DNA of 64,000 nt, taken from positions 2,914,001 to 2,978,000 of the forward strand of contig JASISA010000025.1 in the NCBI GenBank assembly GCA_031771865.1, in the 5' to 3' direction. The notes beneath the pieces were generated by a model. That model ran no database searches and was not told where the DNA came from. It saw nothing but the letters and a program-made list of their open reading frames with translations. The first letter of the stretch is position 1; each line of letters opens with the position of its first letter. The translations under genes and the position numbers were made by a program. Below are positions 33,467 through 43,965 of this stretch, piece after piece. The DNA is from Nothophaeocryptopus gaeumannii. Taxonomy: Eukaryota; Ascomycota; Dothideomycetes; Mycosphaerellales; Mycosphaerellaceae.

Positions 33467-34909
33467 TTATTGAACGCTTGGCTCTGTAAGAGGTGGGTTC
33501 CTCGGAGATGTCGCTCTCTGAGATGTCTCTTTCGGGGGTGGTACATTTACATTTGCTTGCTTACGAACGATAGATGCCAGCCGCTTGGCCAACTGCTGTT
33601 GGTCGATTGATCGGTCCTCGGTGTCAGCGCCTGCCTTAATGAGATCAAATATGACGCCGAGTACCTGCTTTTCCATGGCGTACGACAGTGCTGTTCGTCT
33701 CAGGCCGTCCATTGTGGCGACATCGGCCTCATGTAGCAGAAGTTGCTGGATGCAAACACGATGCTTTTTTCTACACGCTATCATTAGAGGAGTTGTCTCC
33801 TAGTATGGACTGAGGTTTGGATTGGCGCCGGCTTCTAGTAAGAGCTTCAGGCTCTCGTGCTGATCGAATTGCGCGGCCAAAAAAACCGCGGTCTCGCCCC
33901 CGTTACTACGGCTGTTGAGCTCTAGCTTTGCTTCCAACAAAGCTTTGATGCCGTTTGCGTGCCTTCTCGCGGCGTGGAGAGGTGTGCGTCCGTTGCTGGT
34001 TGCCACATTGACGTTGGCACCACAAGCAATGAGAGTACGTATGTCCTCAACATGACCTTCATACGCCGCTTGATACAGGGCCGTCTGCTTGAGCCATCGA
34101 CACTCCTCATCTGCTGCTTCGAGCGAGATAGCTCCTGACCAATATCGAAAAGTCGTGTCGACATGGGCGCCAGATATGTGCAGAAAAGACACGATTTCAG
34201 CGTGGCCACGCCAGGCTGCAAGAACAAGTGGAGTGCATTCGATGACGTTCTCCTTCCAGGTAATGGATGCAGGTTTCCTCTGAGTGATGGCCCATCGGGC
34301 GTGCTCTTCGCTGAAAGTGGCGACACAGTTTACGTCCGCGCCCAGCCGAATCAGCTCTTTGGCCATGATCATGTTGTTTTGCCAGCAGGCACAGTGTAGT
34401 GGCGAGCCTATGAGCTCACCAGACTTCTTCGGATCTGCTTTCTCAGCAAGCAAATGTCGAGTATACAACCCTCCAGCGTTTTTGGGCGATCCATACGGGT
34501 TGTAATTTTCTTCATCTGCTGGAGTGTATAGTAGGAGCGCAATGCAAAGCGGTGTGCCCAAGTTCGTGCTAGCTATGTTGAGATCCGCGCCTCTTTTGAT
34601 CAATAAGTCAACCTTTTGGATCGACCGCTTTAAGCAAGCATGGTGAAGAGCTGTCAGCCCATCGGCGTCTGCGGTGTCAATGTACCCAATGTGAATGTTC
34701 TGCACGATGTGTTCCAGACGATAGACAGTGCCGTTTTCCACTGCGTCCAGCAGCAGCTCTCCATCCTGTCTACCACTGGGTGACGGCGATGGTGAGGGAC
34801 CGTATATATTGGTCACCGAGTTGTCGTAGTAGTTGCCATTATGCTGTCGAGTTTGTCCGGATGCAGAGATGCCCAGATAGCTCGTAGCTCTTCCACGATC
34901 GTCTGCCAT
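33467..34909 (-). CDS. ankyrin-repeat protein 1 (one in-frame TAG)
   Basis: The first ATG is at 34909; the longer frame upstream has no ATG. It reads 369 codons to TAG 33800-33802, then continues coding-like in the same frame to TAA 33467. Ankyrin repeats are plain: 'DGLTALHHACLKRSIQKVDL', 'GSPLHCACWQNNMIMAKELI', 'TPLVLAAWRGHAEIVSFLHI', 'QTALYQAAYEGHVEDIRTLI', 'GRTPLHAARRHANGIKALLE', 'ETAVFLAAQFDQHESLKLLL'. The repeat after the TAG ('ETTPLMIACRKK', 'RTALSYAMEKQVLGVIFDLI') is the direct continuation, so the stop cuts inside a repeat. A short N-terminal motif 'ISASGQTRQHNGNYYDN' recurs in the ankyrin pseudogene at 37208. The protein scaffolds interactions; partner unknown. Confidence 0.75.
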
Positions 34910-35302
34910 TTTCGGGGAAAGATGCACTGTCCCCTCTATCCACGTTACCACTCACGGCGCTACAGTGATTCCTGTTCCATCGTGGAATACGTGGCGTCAA
35001 GGTGTGAACTCGGAAGAGGGTCAAGATGCTCAGCTCGCGGCAAGGCCATGTCCTGTAGTCGGACCCACCCTCTGGGGCTAGATCATGCAAGATGGTTCCT
35101 CCCGCTCGGCGGCTCGAGAATCTTTGCTTACAGCTCATAGTGGACCCAGGCAGTCAATTAATTCAAAGTTTCAAACGGCCCTTTCAACCAAGTGAGCATT
35201 TTGAGCAGATGACAATGCTACACTTTGTCGGCGTTGTTGGCCCGGGAGACCATTTTTGTTCGTCTCTGTGAGGAATCTCCTGGTATCCCTACTTGATCCT
35301 TC

Positions 35303-35554
35303 ATGGACTTCCCCGATCTCATCTCCCTGCCAGCCGATGCTCATCGAGAATGTATTGGACAGGACTTCCGACTTCCATATGAAGGACAGCCTGGCTGCTC
35401 AATGAAGCAGTTCAGGTCGATTGAACACAGCAAACATCCGCCGAAAGGAGATTGTTCACTTGATGGCTTAGCATATAAAGCAGTGCAGATGGCGGGTAGT
35501 GTTGTAGACCGAAAACCGTTCAATCCCAAGTCATTGCAGCCTCTCTCGTGGTAA
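35303..35554 (+). CDS. hypothetical 83-aa ORF
   Basis: ATG 35303 to TAA 35552-35554. The composition is mixed and no domain is recognised. A GTAAGA at its end could be a donor site, but joining to the coiled-coil gene downstream gives a stop, so the two are kept apart. Confidence 0.25.
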   Translation: MDFPDLISLPADAHRECIGQDFRLPYEGQPGCSMKQFRSIEHSKHPPKGDCSLDGLAYKAVQMAGSVVDRKPFNPKSLQPLSW

Positions 35555-35648
35555 GATCTCACGACTGTCAGGAAATTGATCCACAGCAAAAAAAATCCAC
35601 CCCATTTGTTTGCAGAGCAACCGGTCACCAACCCTGACAATCTCACCA

Positions 35649-36029
35649 ATGTCCAGCAACCAGCGAGCCCGCCTATCCACTGCAGAGGCGACAGACCTTC
35701 GAGAGCGCCTCCACGCAGCAGAGCAGGCCACTGATGAAGCCCTCAACGCACAAGAGACAGCTCGAGAAGAGTTGCAGACCCATTCCGCCACATGCAACTC
35801 TCTAACAGGTTACATCGAATCCCTTGAGGCTGATGCACAAGCAGACAACGAAACGGCGAATGCCACTCTGCTGAATCATACCCGTGTCGCGCTCGTGAGG
35901 GCTCAGAACGAATATCAAGCTGCATTCAATCGGTTCACAGCAACGAGGGCTGCGTATGAGGCAGCGGACAGAGTGTTGCGGCCGCTGGAGCTGGCGTGGC
36001 GTGAGTGGCTGGAGCAGCAAGGGCGGTAG
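35649..36029 (+). CDS. small coiled-coil protein
   Basis: ATG 35649, 126 aa. Nearly the whole protein is predicted helical with heptad-like Leu/Ala spacing ('LRERLHAAEQATDEALNAQE', 'VALVRAQNEYQAAFNRF') and ends 'LELAWREWLEQQGR'. It lacks signal peptide and membrane segments. The family is not recognised. A T-rich tract with a GCAG acceptor lies just upstream, so a 5' exon is possible. It sits between the two ankyrin genes. Confidence 0.5.
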   Translation: MSSNQRARLSTAEATDLRERLHAAEQATDEALNAQETAREELQTHSATCNSLTGYIESLEADAQADNETANATLLNHTRVALVRAQNEYQAAFNRFTATRAAYEAADRVLRPLELAWREWLEQQGR

Positions 36030-36346
36030 ATGAATGGCGGCGCGTGAGGGGCGGACCGAATGTTTCAGTTCTGGTCATTTCGTTGAGCTGCGAGCTGAGT
36101 ACTTGGCTAGGGAGCGGGTGAGAAGCGTCTCTCGAGTCTTTAAAGGCCTTCAGATGGAGAGACCAGTCCCATCGCTGGAGGTGTGAGAGCGGTAGCTTCC
36201 AGGATGGGCTTCAGGGTTCATATGGCAGTCGTTCTTTATTCGATGAAAGGACGAAATGACCGTGTGTTTCTTGGAACTCCGAGGGCGTTCCGTTTATAAG
36301 ATTCCGCGGTCATTTCGCATGCAAGAATGCTTGACTGAGCGGCGTC

Positions 36347-37208
36347 TCAGGACAAGTTACGAGCGAGAGCAGCTTGAATGGGAGTACTGATGCGAACATC
36401 TTGATTGGATGCTGTCTCAGCATGGTCGATTCCTTTTACTAAAAGGTATTCCACCACGTCGCTATACCCCTGCTTAGCCGCTGCGAGTATCGGCTGGCAT
36501 TCGGCGGCGTGAATGCTCAGATTGGCCTCACTGGGGTTTCGTAAGCTCGCAAGGGCACTTCAGTAGACTTTTCGTACTGCATTAGGATGTGCGCCAGCAT
36601 CCGCAAGCTTCTGGACAAGATCAAGAATGCCCATAGTAGCATGCGGCGCGCATCGGACTGCCAAGCTTGCCGCCTGGTGCGTTGGCACCTGCTCGTGTGC
36701 CAAGGAACATGTCAACACAACTGGTGCTTTCTTTGAGCACTGCGAGACACAGAGGACTGCCACAGAGCTCGCTGTGAGCACTCAAGGTGGCTCCTGCCTC
36801 CACTAGTATCTTCGCTACATCCGTGAAGCCGCTCACACAGGCATGGTGCAAAGGAGTCATGCTACTATCATCCGCAGCGTTAAGGCAGTCCGGCCGCACA
36901 AACAGGCGTTTCACTTCATGTAGCTGCCCATTCGCTGCGGCTTCTTGAAGACTTCTCTTTGGGTCGTTAGCATTCACTGCAGGAGTGGCAGCGTAGTGTA
37001 TAGCATTACACACGTTGCGGGCTACACAAGGATTCAGCAAGAGTTCATACCATGGGATGGAGGGTTTCCTTGTGTTGTGGATATCCCCATGGTGGTCTCC
37101 ATTGTGCTGGCGGGCAGATTGGCAAGCCGAAATGTCACTGTAGGTTTTCACAACTGTTGAGCTTAGTCTTCGAGGTGTAGAGTCTTCTTGAGGACCGTTG
37201 GCAGCCAT
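36347..37208 (-). pseudogene. ankyrin-repeat gene 2, frameshifted
   Basis: ATG 37208 starts a 195-codon frame with ankyrin repeats ('MTPLHHACVSGFTDVAKILV', 'GSPLCLAVLKEST', 'GSPMRAACYYGH'). It breaks at one inserted T near 36625. In the next frame the repeat continues ('LDLVQKLADAGAHPNAV'), meets TGA 36560-36562, and goes on with another repeat ('CQPILAAAKQGYSDVVEYLL') to TGA 36347-36349. The N-terminal 'ISACQSARQHNGDHHGDIHN' matches ankyrin gene 1. Confidence 0.7.
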
Positions 37209-38294
37209 GGCAAAGGCACTGCAAGCAAGAGTTCGCGGTACTGGTCAACTACGCAGACTGTACGCGGTCTTTATAATTGCGGCTGGCGGCCGGTGTGGCT
37301 CACAGCCAACCCAAGGCTGATAGAGTGATATGCAATTTCGACTTGGCATAGTCGAACTGCACGTGAAAGGTTAGCTGATCTCTGCGAGGGGGCCACTGTA
37401 GAATGGAACCTGAATTATTCGAAGGTCCGTCCGTCGGTACAAAGACATTGTTCGAATGTGGGTTGCTGAGTATGCCAGGTGCGCGGTCACACTGCATGCG
37501 CCACCACTCGCTTCAGCAATCTTCACCTGCCGAATGCCCAAACATTGTATCTTTGCCATACAATTTATCTTGAGCCTGGATTCTCGTCTGAAGGAGCGTT
37601 GCCAGCAGCCAGCCTCGCCGATCTGAATCATAATCCGGGACAAGAGATAGAATGGACATGTTGAATTTCATCCTGCTCCAGGACGCAGACTGTGACTATG
37701 CCAGCCGCGAGAAGGTAGCTCTCAGCCCATATTCATGCAGCTAAGTCACACCAGCTACCCGCCTGATGGGATCAGCTTGGCATCCAGAAGCAGGGCAGCT
37801 CCAGGCGGAGGTTGAGGGACTACGGCTCCCATGCGGCACCATCCATGGTGAGTATGGTATGTCCAGTGTTGATGGCCGATGGCCCAATCGAGTCCTGTTA
37901 ATGTTAATGTTGTTGACGAGAGGACGAAAGACGCGTCCAAGAGATGAGCTTTGGAAATGCCCACGGCCCGATCAACCGAAACTCTCTTTCCACGGCTGCA
38001 ACCGAACCGGATCTCCAACGGCTCAGGAGTGAGCTGAAAACAAGACCTCACTCTGAGCACAACATGCTGTCAGCATATGTTGAGTATCCTTATCAGCAAC
38101 ACATACCATACATCTCAGGTACGCCCACCACAATATCAGGCTTCAACCCAAGACCAAGACTCATCAATCCCACCACGCCGTGGCTCAAGCTGACTTGCAT
38201 ATAGGATAGTTCCTCTCTTACTCTTGTATCGTAGCTGTTTACGTCTCTGTTATCGACATTATTCTCATTTTGGATTCTTCTTGCAACCCACAAG
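37209..38294. other. 1.1-kb intergenic, no gene seen
   Basis: Only short frames without protein character. No repeat or RNA gene recognised. Confidence 0.4.
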
Positions 38295-39125
38295 ATGAAC
38301 TCTCATATATCTCTTCTACGCTTCCCACGGATCCAGGCAGACAGGCTCATGTCCCACCTCAAGACCCAATCGCCCTTTATCACAGCTCTCACAGCCATCG
38401 GTACAACAGCAACCCTCTTCGGCCTCTGGGTCCTAAACGACTACCATCAATGGAAAGCTTTCGGAACAGGCGGCACACCTCCCAACTTCCAAGGCTACAT
38501 TCGCATGACCAAGATCCGCCTTAACCGCCTCTTCTCAAAGGATGACCTCCGAGATCCATCTTCCTTGAGTAGCGAAGGCCCCTCTTACCTCACTATCACC
38601 TTCCCAGACCGTACGCGTACACGCCCTAAGACTATGTCCCGCACCATGCCGCAGCGCCAACAACCAGCAAACCTCGATGAAGCCGTCCGGACACGCGTGC
38701 ATGCTTTACCGAATAAATATTGCGTCGACTATCCCCAATTCCTGCGCCTGGATCTTTCCCATACGGAGGGCAAAAGCACAGATGCCATTTACGCTCAAGA
38801 CGATTGTCCAAATCGCGAACCCTTGGCTAGGGACAGAATTTTGAAGAATGAAATTGTGCATGTTCATCCGGCAGAAAATAGTTTGCATGTGTGGTTGAGT
38901 GAGACGGATGCAAAGAAGGTTGTCAGGGCGGGTTGGGGGGAGAGGTGAGTTGAAAAGCACTTGGGTGAGTGGCAGGGGAAAACTGATGTGACTTCTAGGT
39001 TTCCGTTGAGGATCGTCCACCCGGGGTTTACGTTTGTCTATGCGCCGAAGACGATGGAGGATGTTGATGTTATTGAGCAGATTGTTAGGGCGGGTATTTC
39101 TTTTGTGACTGGAGAGAGGTTGTGA
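38295..39125 (+). CDS. DUF5519 'luciferase domain' protein
   Basis: Exons 38295-38944 and 38999-39125, with a 54-bp intron (GTGAGT..TAG). The product is 258 aa. One membrane segment lies near residues 28-47 ('ITALTAIGTTATLFGLWVL'). 'WKAFGTGGTPPNFQGYIRMT' follows, as in fungal proteins annotated as luciferase-domain (DUF5519). The C-terminal half carries the family pattern: 'NEIVHVHPAENSLHVWLSET', 'KKVVRAGWGERFPL' across the splice, and 'PGFTFVYAPKTMEDVDVIEQ'. Despite the name, no light-producing activity is implied; function is unknown. Confidence 0.85.
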
Positions 39126-39321
39126 TATCTTCATTGATCTGGGAACGATGGCGTTGGGACGCCTCTTTCATTGCGCTAATCTCACATACAGTACACGACA
39201 CATCTGGAGCGTATCTTCTTACTCACCTCGAATTCTCCACGCCCGTTCCCCTCATCTCCACACGAAACTGATTCTGACCAACAGCAGAACCCACACTTTC
39301 ATCAACCCCATTCAACACATC

Positions 39322-40170
39322 CTACTCATAGCACATCCCAGCCGCCCTAATATCCATAACATCCCTCACGAAGACCAGTTCCGCCAACCCACCAACCGTC
39401 ATCTGCGTCCCCACCGTAACATTTCCACCCTCGCGATTAAAGAAATCCCGAAAATACACTGGCCAACTCACATCCCTCATCCTCCTCTCCAAATCCTTTG
39501 CAACCTGCCAACTCCACCAAACCCGACCCAAATTCGCATGATGCAACCAAAACCCTGGATCCAACGGACTCGAGAACGGATTTCCCATTTGTCCGAAACA
39601 CCCTCCCACGCTTCGATGACCCGCTGTATGGATCCCGAATTGTACATCATGAGCGCCGAGTTCGAGGACTTTTGTGCACCAGCCAATGGTGGGTTACGCG
39701 AGGGTTATGGCTATTTGGTTCGCACCGGAGCAATGCGTTGCCCAGAAGGGGGGGAGAGGTCGCGACGGAGACCAATCGGGGATTGTGCTGTTGAGGATGT
39801 TGTCAGGGCCGAGGTGGGTGGGCGTGTTGGCGAAAGGGGCCGTCTGGTACGCAGCCGCCGCCTGTCCGGGATATGGTTTCGAGAGGGTTGGATATGTTTG
39901 ATGGAAAAGGGATGTAGGGTCCGCTACCGCTGAAACCGTCGATTGGGTCCAGATCCAGAGGAGATGAATGCTTCTGCGGATGTGGAGTCGAGTGTCCAGT
40001 CCCAGTGAGACTGGGCTCCGGTGTAATTGCATTCATTTCGAATAGCTTCCTCGTGGACTGCCAGGAGGTACCAATGGCAGGGCAAGAAGTGGCCGACTTT
40101 ATGACTGGTCTGGGTCTGGATGATGTCTTACTTGTTGCATTTTCTGTGGACGGAGTAGCTCGGTGCAAAA
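39322..40170 (-). pseudogene. tyrosinase pseudogene
   Basis: Fragments of a fungal tyrosinase lie in order on the minus strand in several frames: 'SHKVGHFLPCHWYLLAVHEE' (CuA region), 'AIRNECNYTGAQSHWDWTLD', 'DGFSGSGPYIPF', 'GGGCVPDGPF', 'ANTPTHLGPDNILNSTI', and 'DPGFWLHHANLGRVWWSWQ' (CuB region with the HH pair). At least three frameshifts separate them, and 'PWHR' of the CuA site has become 'PCHW'. Such enzymes oxidise phenols to quinones in pigment synthesis; this copy is dead. Confidence 0.8.
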
Positions 40171-40411
40171 GATAGATGGAAATTGCAGAGCCTCACTATG
40201 CCTCGGGCTAAGATGATAAAGGAGAAGCACTAGCACGTGCTGTGTGTGTCTCGCCGAGTTTTCGCCGATGTTGTGTGAATGAATCATGTCCGGAAGCCAG
40301 GTACAACTGGGTAATTCTTCTGTTTGCTTGAAGACCGCCAACAAGAGAATCACTCGGCTCCCATGGACTATCCTTCATCACCGCAACTTGACACTGCCAA
40401 CTTGGGCTACG

Positions 40412-41024
40412 ATGACCTGCGCAGAAGAAGAAATGTGGATGTTTGGCCCAGTGAGTATATGATCACGTCTCCCGCAACACGCATTGGCTGACAAGATTTC
40501 TTTAGCCTTGTAGTCCAGAGACTTTTTGTTCGAAGTGGCTGTCCAAAATCCACTCCCACTACAAGACCCATCCCGATGAGACCAGAGGCCAGCCAGTGTT
40601 TCTCGCCCATGGGTTCAACCTTGTCTACGCTTTTGGGCGCGAGGTCGAGGGATTCGAGCTCTCATGTTCATCGTTCCCACCGGATCTAGACGAAGCGATC
40701 CTGCTCCCTTCCCACAGGTTCGTCAATCGTTTCGTTGCGCCCAACAAGCTCAAAGGTCAGATGAACACAACGACGTACCTATGGAAGGAATATTTAGATG
40801 GCCGCTGGCCGCAGGGAATGACCCGCCGCGCTGTCAGAAAGGCCCTTGGCGATGATTCGATCAGACAGGTGCGCCAGTTGATTGATCGTGTGGAAGCGTT
40901 GGCGGAGGAAAGTTTGTGGGACTGGTGGTATTGCATTCTCAAAGACTTGGCGGCATGTGCGGAGAATACTTTGGATTGTTTTTTGGCGAGTCGAAGACGA
41001 GCGGCGATTGATCAGCAGTCGTAG
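40412..41024 (+). CDS. WDWW-family protein 1 (unrecognised tandem family)
   Basis: Exons 40412-40450 and 40506-41024 with a 55-bp phase-0 intron (GTGAGT..TTTAG). The product is 185 aa. Exon 1 has exactly 13 codons ending in FGP and exon 2 starts PCSP, a junction shared with the copies at 42522 and 43377. Further shared positions are 'KWLSKI', 'GREVEGFELS', 'SFP', 'YLWKE' and the C-terminal 'LWDWW'. There is no signal peptide or membrane helix. The body looks alpha-helical. No known domain is recognised. It is the first and most divergent apparently intact member of a same-strand array. Confidence 0.6.
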
Positions 41025-41302
41025 GTGGGGCCGCAAAGTTATGATGGTCTGTGCTCAGAAGCGAAGTGAAGTGAAGTGCTAGGAGGATACAGTACCGGAG
41101 GGACGAAGGCAAGATCAGATGTAAGATGTTGTAGCCTTAGGAGATGTTTATTCCTTAGCAAACGGTTTCGAAAGATGTTCCCTACTGGTGAAACTTTAAC
41201 ACTTCATCAGACCTGCTAGTATATTCCCGTCTTTAGCTTAGTTCTTGCTTGCAAACTCCACTACCAATCCATCGGTGAGCTCTGGAAACGCATCAGAGTG
41301 AC

Positions 41303-41938
41303 ATGGCATCCATCGCAGGTATCGAGCCAGTCCATGGACCAGTGAGTGCCATGGTAGAGACGCAGTTGAACTCTGCTGACCTCCTTCATCCTGTACGCCC
41401 GAAGGGGGGATGTTTGGCTTCAAATGGTTAGCGAAGTTCCAAGTCATTCTGAACGAGATCTACGATCCAATTTGTGAGAACGAAACGGCGTTTGCGAACA
41501 TCTCTTACGTCTTGAAGCACGTCCTGACCTTCCAACGAGAATCAAGTGGCTTGAACTTGACCAAGAAGGACTTCCCGGACGAGATTTACAGGCCTTGGGA
41601 AGGAGAGCCAGGAGAGCACCAACTCGTCAAACCTTTCGCCACTGTCGAGGACTTGCGCAGGTACATTAACGTCTCGTCCCATACACTGAAGGCTCCCCGA
41701 GACGGAAAGCTGGCGTCTGGATCAATGAGATGGGGGGATACACCGCTAGAGCGATGAGCTAGGATTGAGGCCGTTTTGCAAGAAATTGAGGATGCTGTTG
41801 ATTCGGACGGATATTACAGGTGGATAGGGGCACTAGACTTGAAGACGATAAAGGCCAGGATTGAGTTAAAGGTACGTAAGGCGGCGGAGAATGCGAGAAT
41901 GTCTCTCGATGAATATGAGATGGACTCTGGCACTTGAG
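41303..41938 (+). pseudogene. WDWW-family copy 2, broken
   Basis: A 13-codon exon 1 ending in HGP (41303-41341) is followed by a GTGAGT donor, as in the intact copies. The expected acceptor before 'SCTPEGG' is missing: CAT stands where CAG is expected near 41390. The exon-2 frame then reads 'FKWLAKFQVILNEI', 'FQRESSGLNL' and 'LVKPFATVEDLRRYINV', meets TGA 41755-41757 (one C-to-T step from CGA), and continues in frame 'RIEAVLQEIEDAVDSDGYYRW' in pieces to TGA 41936-41938. The WDWW motif has become YYRW. Confidence 0.6.
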
Positions 41939-42087
41939 TTGGAGATGTTCACGACGGCGACATCGATTGACCGGAGAGGCGATGTGATTCTGTCTACAGC
42001 ATCCAGCTCCCTTCTCGCAGCATCGGCCAGAATCTATTGCGCTGGGGAAGCTCGAGAGAAGCAGCTCCAGATCTTAACGAGAAGACT

Positions 42088-42249
42088 CAGCCTTGGTACT
42101 TGCAGAGAAGTGGTCGGATCAAGAGGAGATCGCATGATTGGAGGAAGGTGTCGCCGAGACTGAAACTCGAGATCGGGTTGGTGCTGGAGGAAGTTAAGGG
42201 GGCGGTTGATGCTGGTGAGTGGGATTGGTGGTTGGGGGTTGGTTCATAA
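42088..42249 (+). pseudogene. WDWW-family C-terminal fragment
   Basis: A frame of about 54 codons ends 'LEEVKGAVDAGEWDWWLGVG' and stops, matching the C-termini of the copies at 42522 and 43377. The preceding ~130 bp show no clear family match, so only the tail of one more copy is left. Confidence 0.5.
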
Positions 42250-42521
42250 GGATCTCAAAAGGGTTTACTAAAGCGCTTGGAGACTTCTTTGCTGAAGGGG
42301 GCGATGGCGAAAACTTGATTGCTCACACGAGGGTATGAATTTTCCCTGGGGGTATGTCTGGCCTGAGCTTCGGTGAGACACTTTTCGTGAGTGAATGACT
42401 GAACTTGTTGGCCGAATTTCACCTTGCGTCTGCTGGACCCTTCATATTTCTTCTCGGTTTGTCTTCAATTCTCTCTTCTTCTCGCACCTCACTCCGACAT
42501 ATCATAACAAAGACGTCGCAC

Positions 42522-43118
42522 ATGGGCCACGAAGCAAAGTCGACCACCATGGCCAGCGCTCAGCCAGTTTTCGGCCCAGTACGTCGCGCCGGACCCTCTG
42601 AGCCATTGAGGGCGACTAACCTGCGTCAGCCCTGCTCTCCCGCCACATTCGCCACCAAATGGCTCTCCAAACTCGAGTCCCTCATCAACGAAGAAACCGT
42701 CGATAACGGCTACATCGTTCCGGGCAAAATCCACCGGACCTTTGATCTCCTCGCCTCTTTCGACCGCTAAGCCCGCCAACTCCACCTGTCCTCTACCTCC
42801 TTTCCGCAAGAATATTCTTACGACCCCTACCAGAATACAGGTTACGTCAAGCCCTTCGCCGCTGCAAACAGACTCCGTACACTTGTCAATCTATTCGCAC
42901 ACATATGGGAGGGCTAAAAGAGCGAGAGATTTGAGACTTCGTCGGAGAGTTGGGCGAGGATCCCGCAGGACTTGAGAGAGGGGATTGATGTGATCCTGGA
43001 GAAGGTCGAGGTTGCTGTTGAAGAGCAGGGTTGGGATTGGTGGTTGGGTGTACCAAAAGATATGCGCGGGTACATGAGGGTTGTTCAGAAAGGGGTTGAT
43101 GCTCTGGGACTGTTGTAG
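42522..43118 (+). pseudogene. WDWW-family copy 3, full length with two in-frame TAA
   Basis: Exons 42522-42578 and 42630-43118; the 51-bp intron (GTACGT..TCAG) is phase 0 at the shared FGP|PCSP junction. The frame is aligned end to end with the copy at 43377 ('ATKWLSKLESLI', 'FAAANRLRTLVNLFAHIWEG', 'KVEVAVEEQGWDWWLGVP') but carries TAA at 42768-42770 and 42915-42917 and no frameshift. The first TAA stands where the other three copies have Glu, so it needs a G-to-T change. The second could come from CAA. Confidence 0.65.
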
Positions 43119-43376
43119 ATCGATTCGGTGATCTACGCATGCAGACTCCCATGCATTGCTCGCGGATGGAGAGGATTGCTTGCTGGACGTAATCCTAGCC
43201 GCAGCAAGACAAAGAAATTGCAAGCTAATGATTGCTGCTCTGCCAAAATCTCACTGCTCCTTGTCTCGGTTCATGCTGTCTCAGCCCGTGCTGTCCGGAT
43301 ATCTTCGTTCTTCTCCGTGTGGTAGTCTCTCCATCTTTCCAGAATCACCACAGACGATCCGGAACCTCAAGCCAAC

Positions 43377-43965
43377 ATGAGTTCCATTAGTCCACCAAAG
43401 ACATCTTTCGGACCTGTAAGCATCAAGTATCCATGAAGGCTATAATAGACTCCAACGTTCTAACTTCTTTCAGCCGTGCTCTCCAGCAATCTTCGCCGCC
43501 AAATTGCCCCAAAAACTCGAAGCACACATCGAAGAGGAGCCAGGTGACGGCGGCTTGATACCCATTAAAGTTGCAAATGCCTTCGACATTCTGCTCGTCT
43601 TCGACCGGGAAGCTTGTAAGCTCGGCTTCATCTACAAGTCCTTCCCCAGAGAGCCTCCGATTGCAGGTGGATTGATCAAATATTCCGGCTTCATCAACCC
43701 CTTTGCGGCCGCGAATACGCTCCGGAGCTTCGTCAATCTGTTCACGCATCTGTGGAAAGGCCACAATAGTGGTAGATTGGGCGTTGTAACGAAGTGGAGC
43801 GTAGTGCCAGAAGACATGAAGCAGCAGATCGATGAAACTATCCGAAAGGTAGAAGTGGCGGTTGATGAGGATGGTTGGGATTGGTGGTTGGGCGTGCCGG
43901 AGGATATGGGCGAGTATGTGAGAGGTGTTGAGAAGGAGGCATTGAAGGAGGAGTTTCGAGGTTGA
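43377..43965 (+). CDS. WDWW-family protein 4 (intact)
   Basis: Exons 43377-43415 (13 codons, ending SFGP) and 43474-43965; the 58-bp phase-0 intron is GTAAGC..TTTCAG. The product is 176 aa with an uninterrupted frame. It shows the family layout: PCSP start of exon 2, 'FDREACKLGF', 'KSFPRE', 'NPFAAANTLRSFVNLFTHLW', then 'KVEVAVDEDGWDWWLGVPED' and a helical tail. No signal peptide, membrane helix or known catalytic motif is seen. Its intact frame among broken relatives suggests selection, but expression is unproven. Closest relative in the window is the copy at 42522. Confidence 0.65.

Noticed and set aside
34910..34951. Upstream extension of ankyrin gene 1
   Set aside because: The frame opens at GTG; the first ATG is at 34909 and is followed by normal N-terminal sequence.
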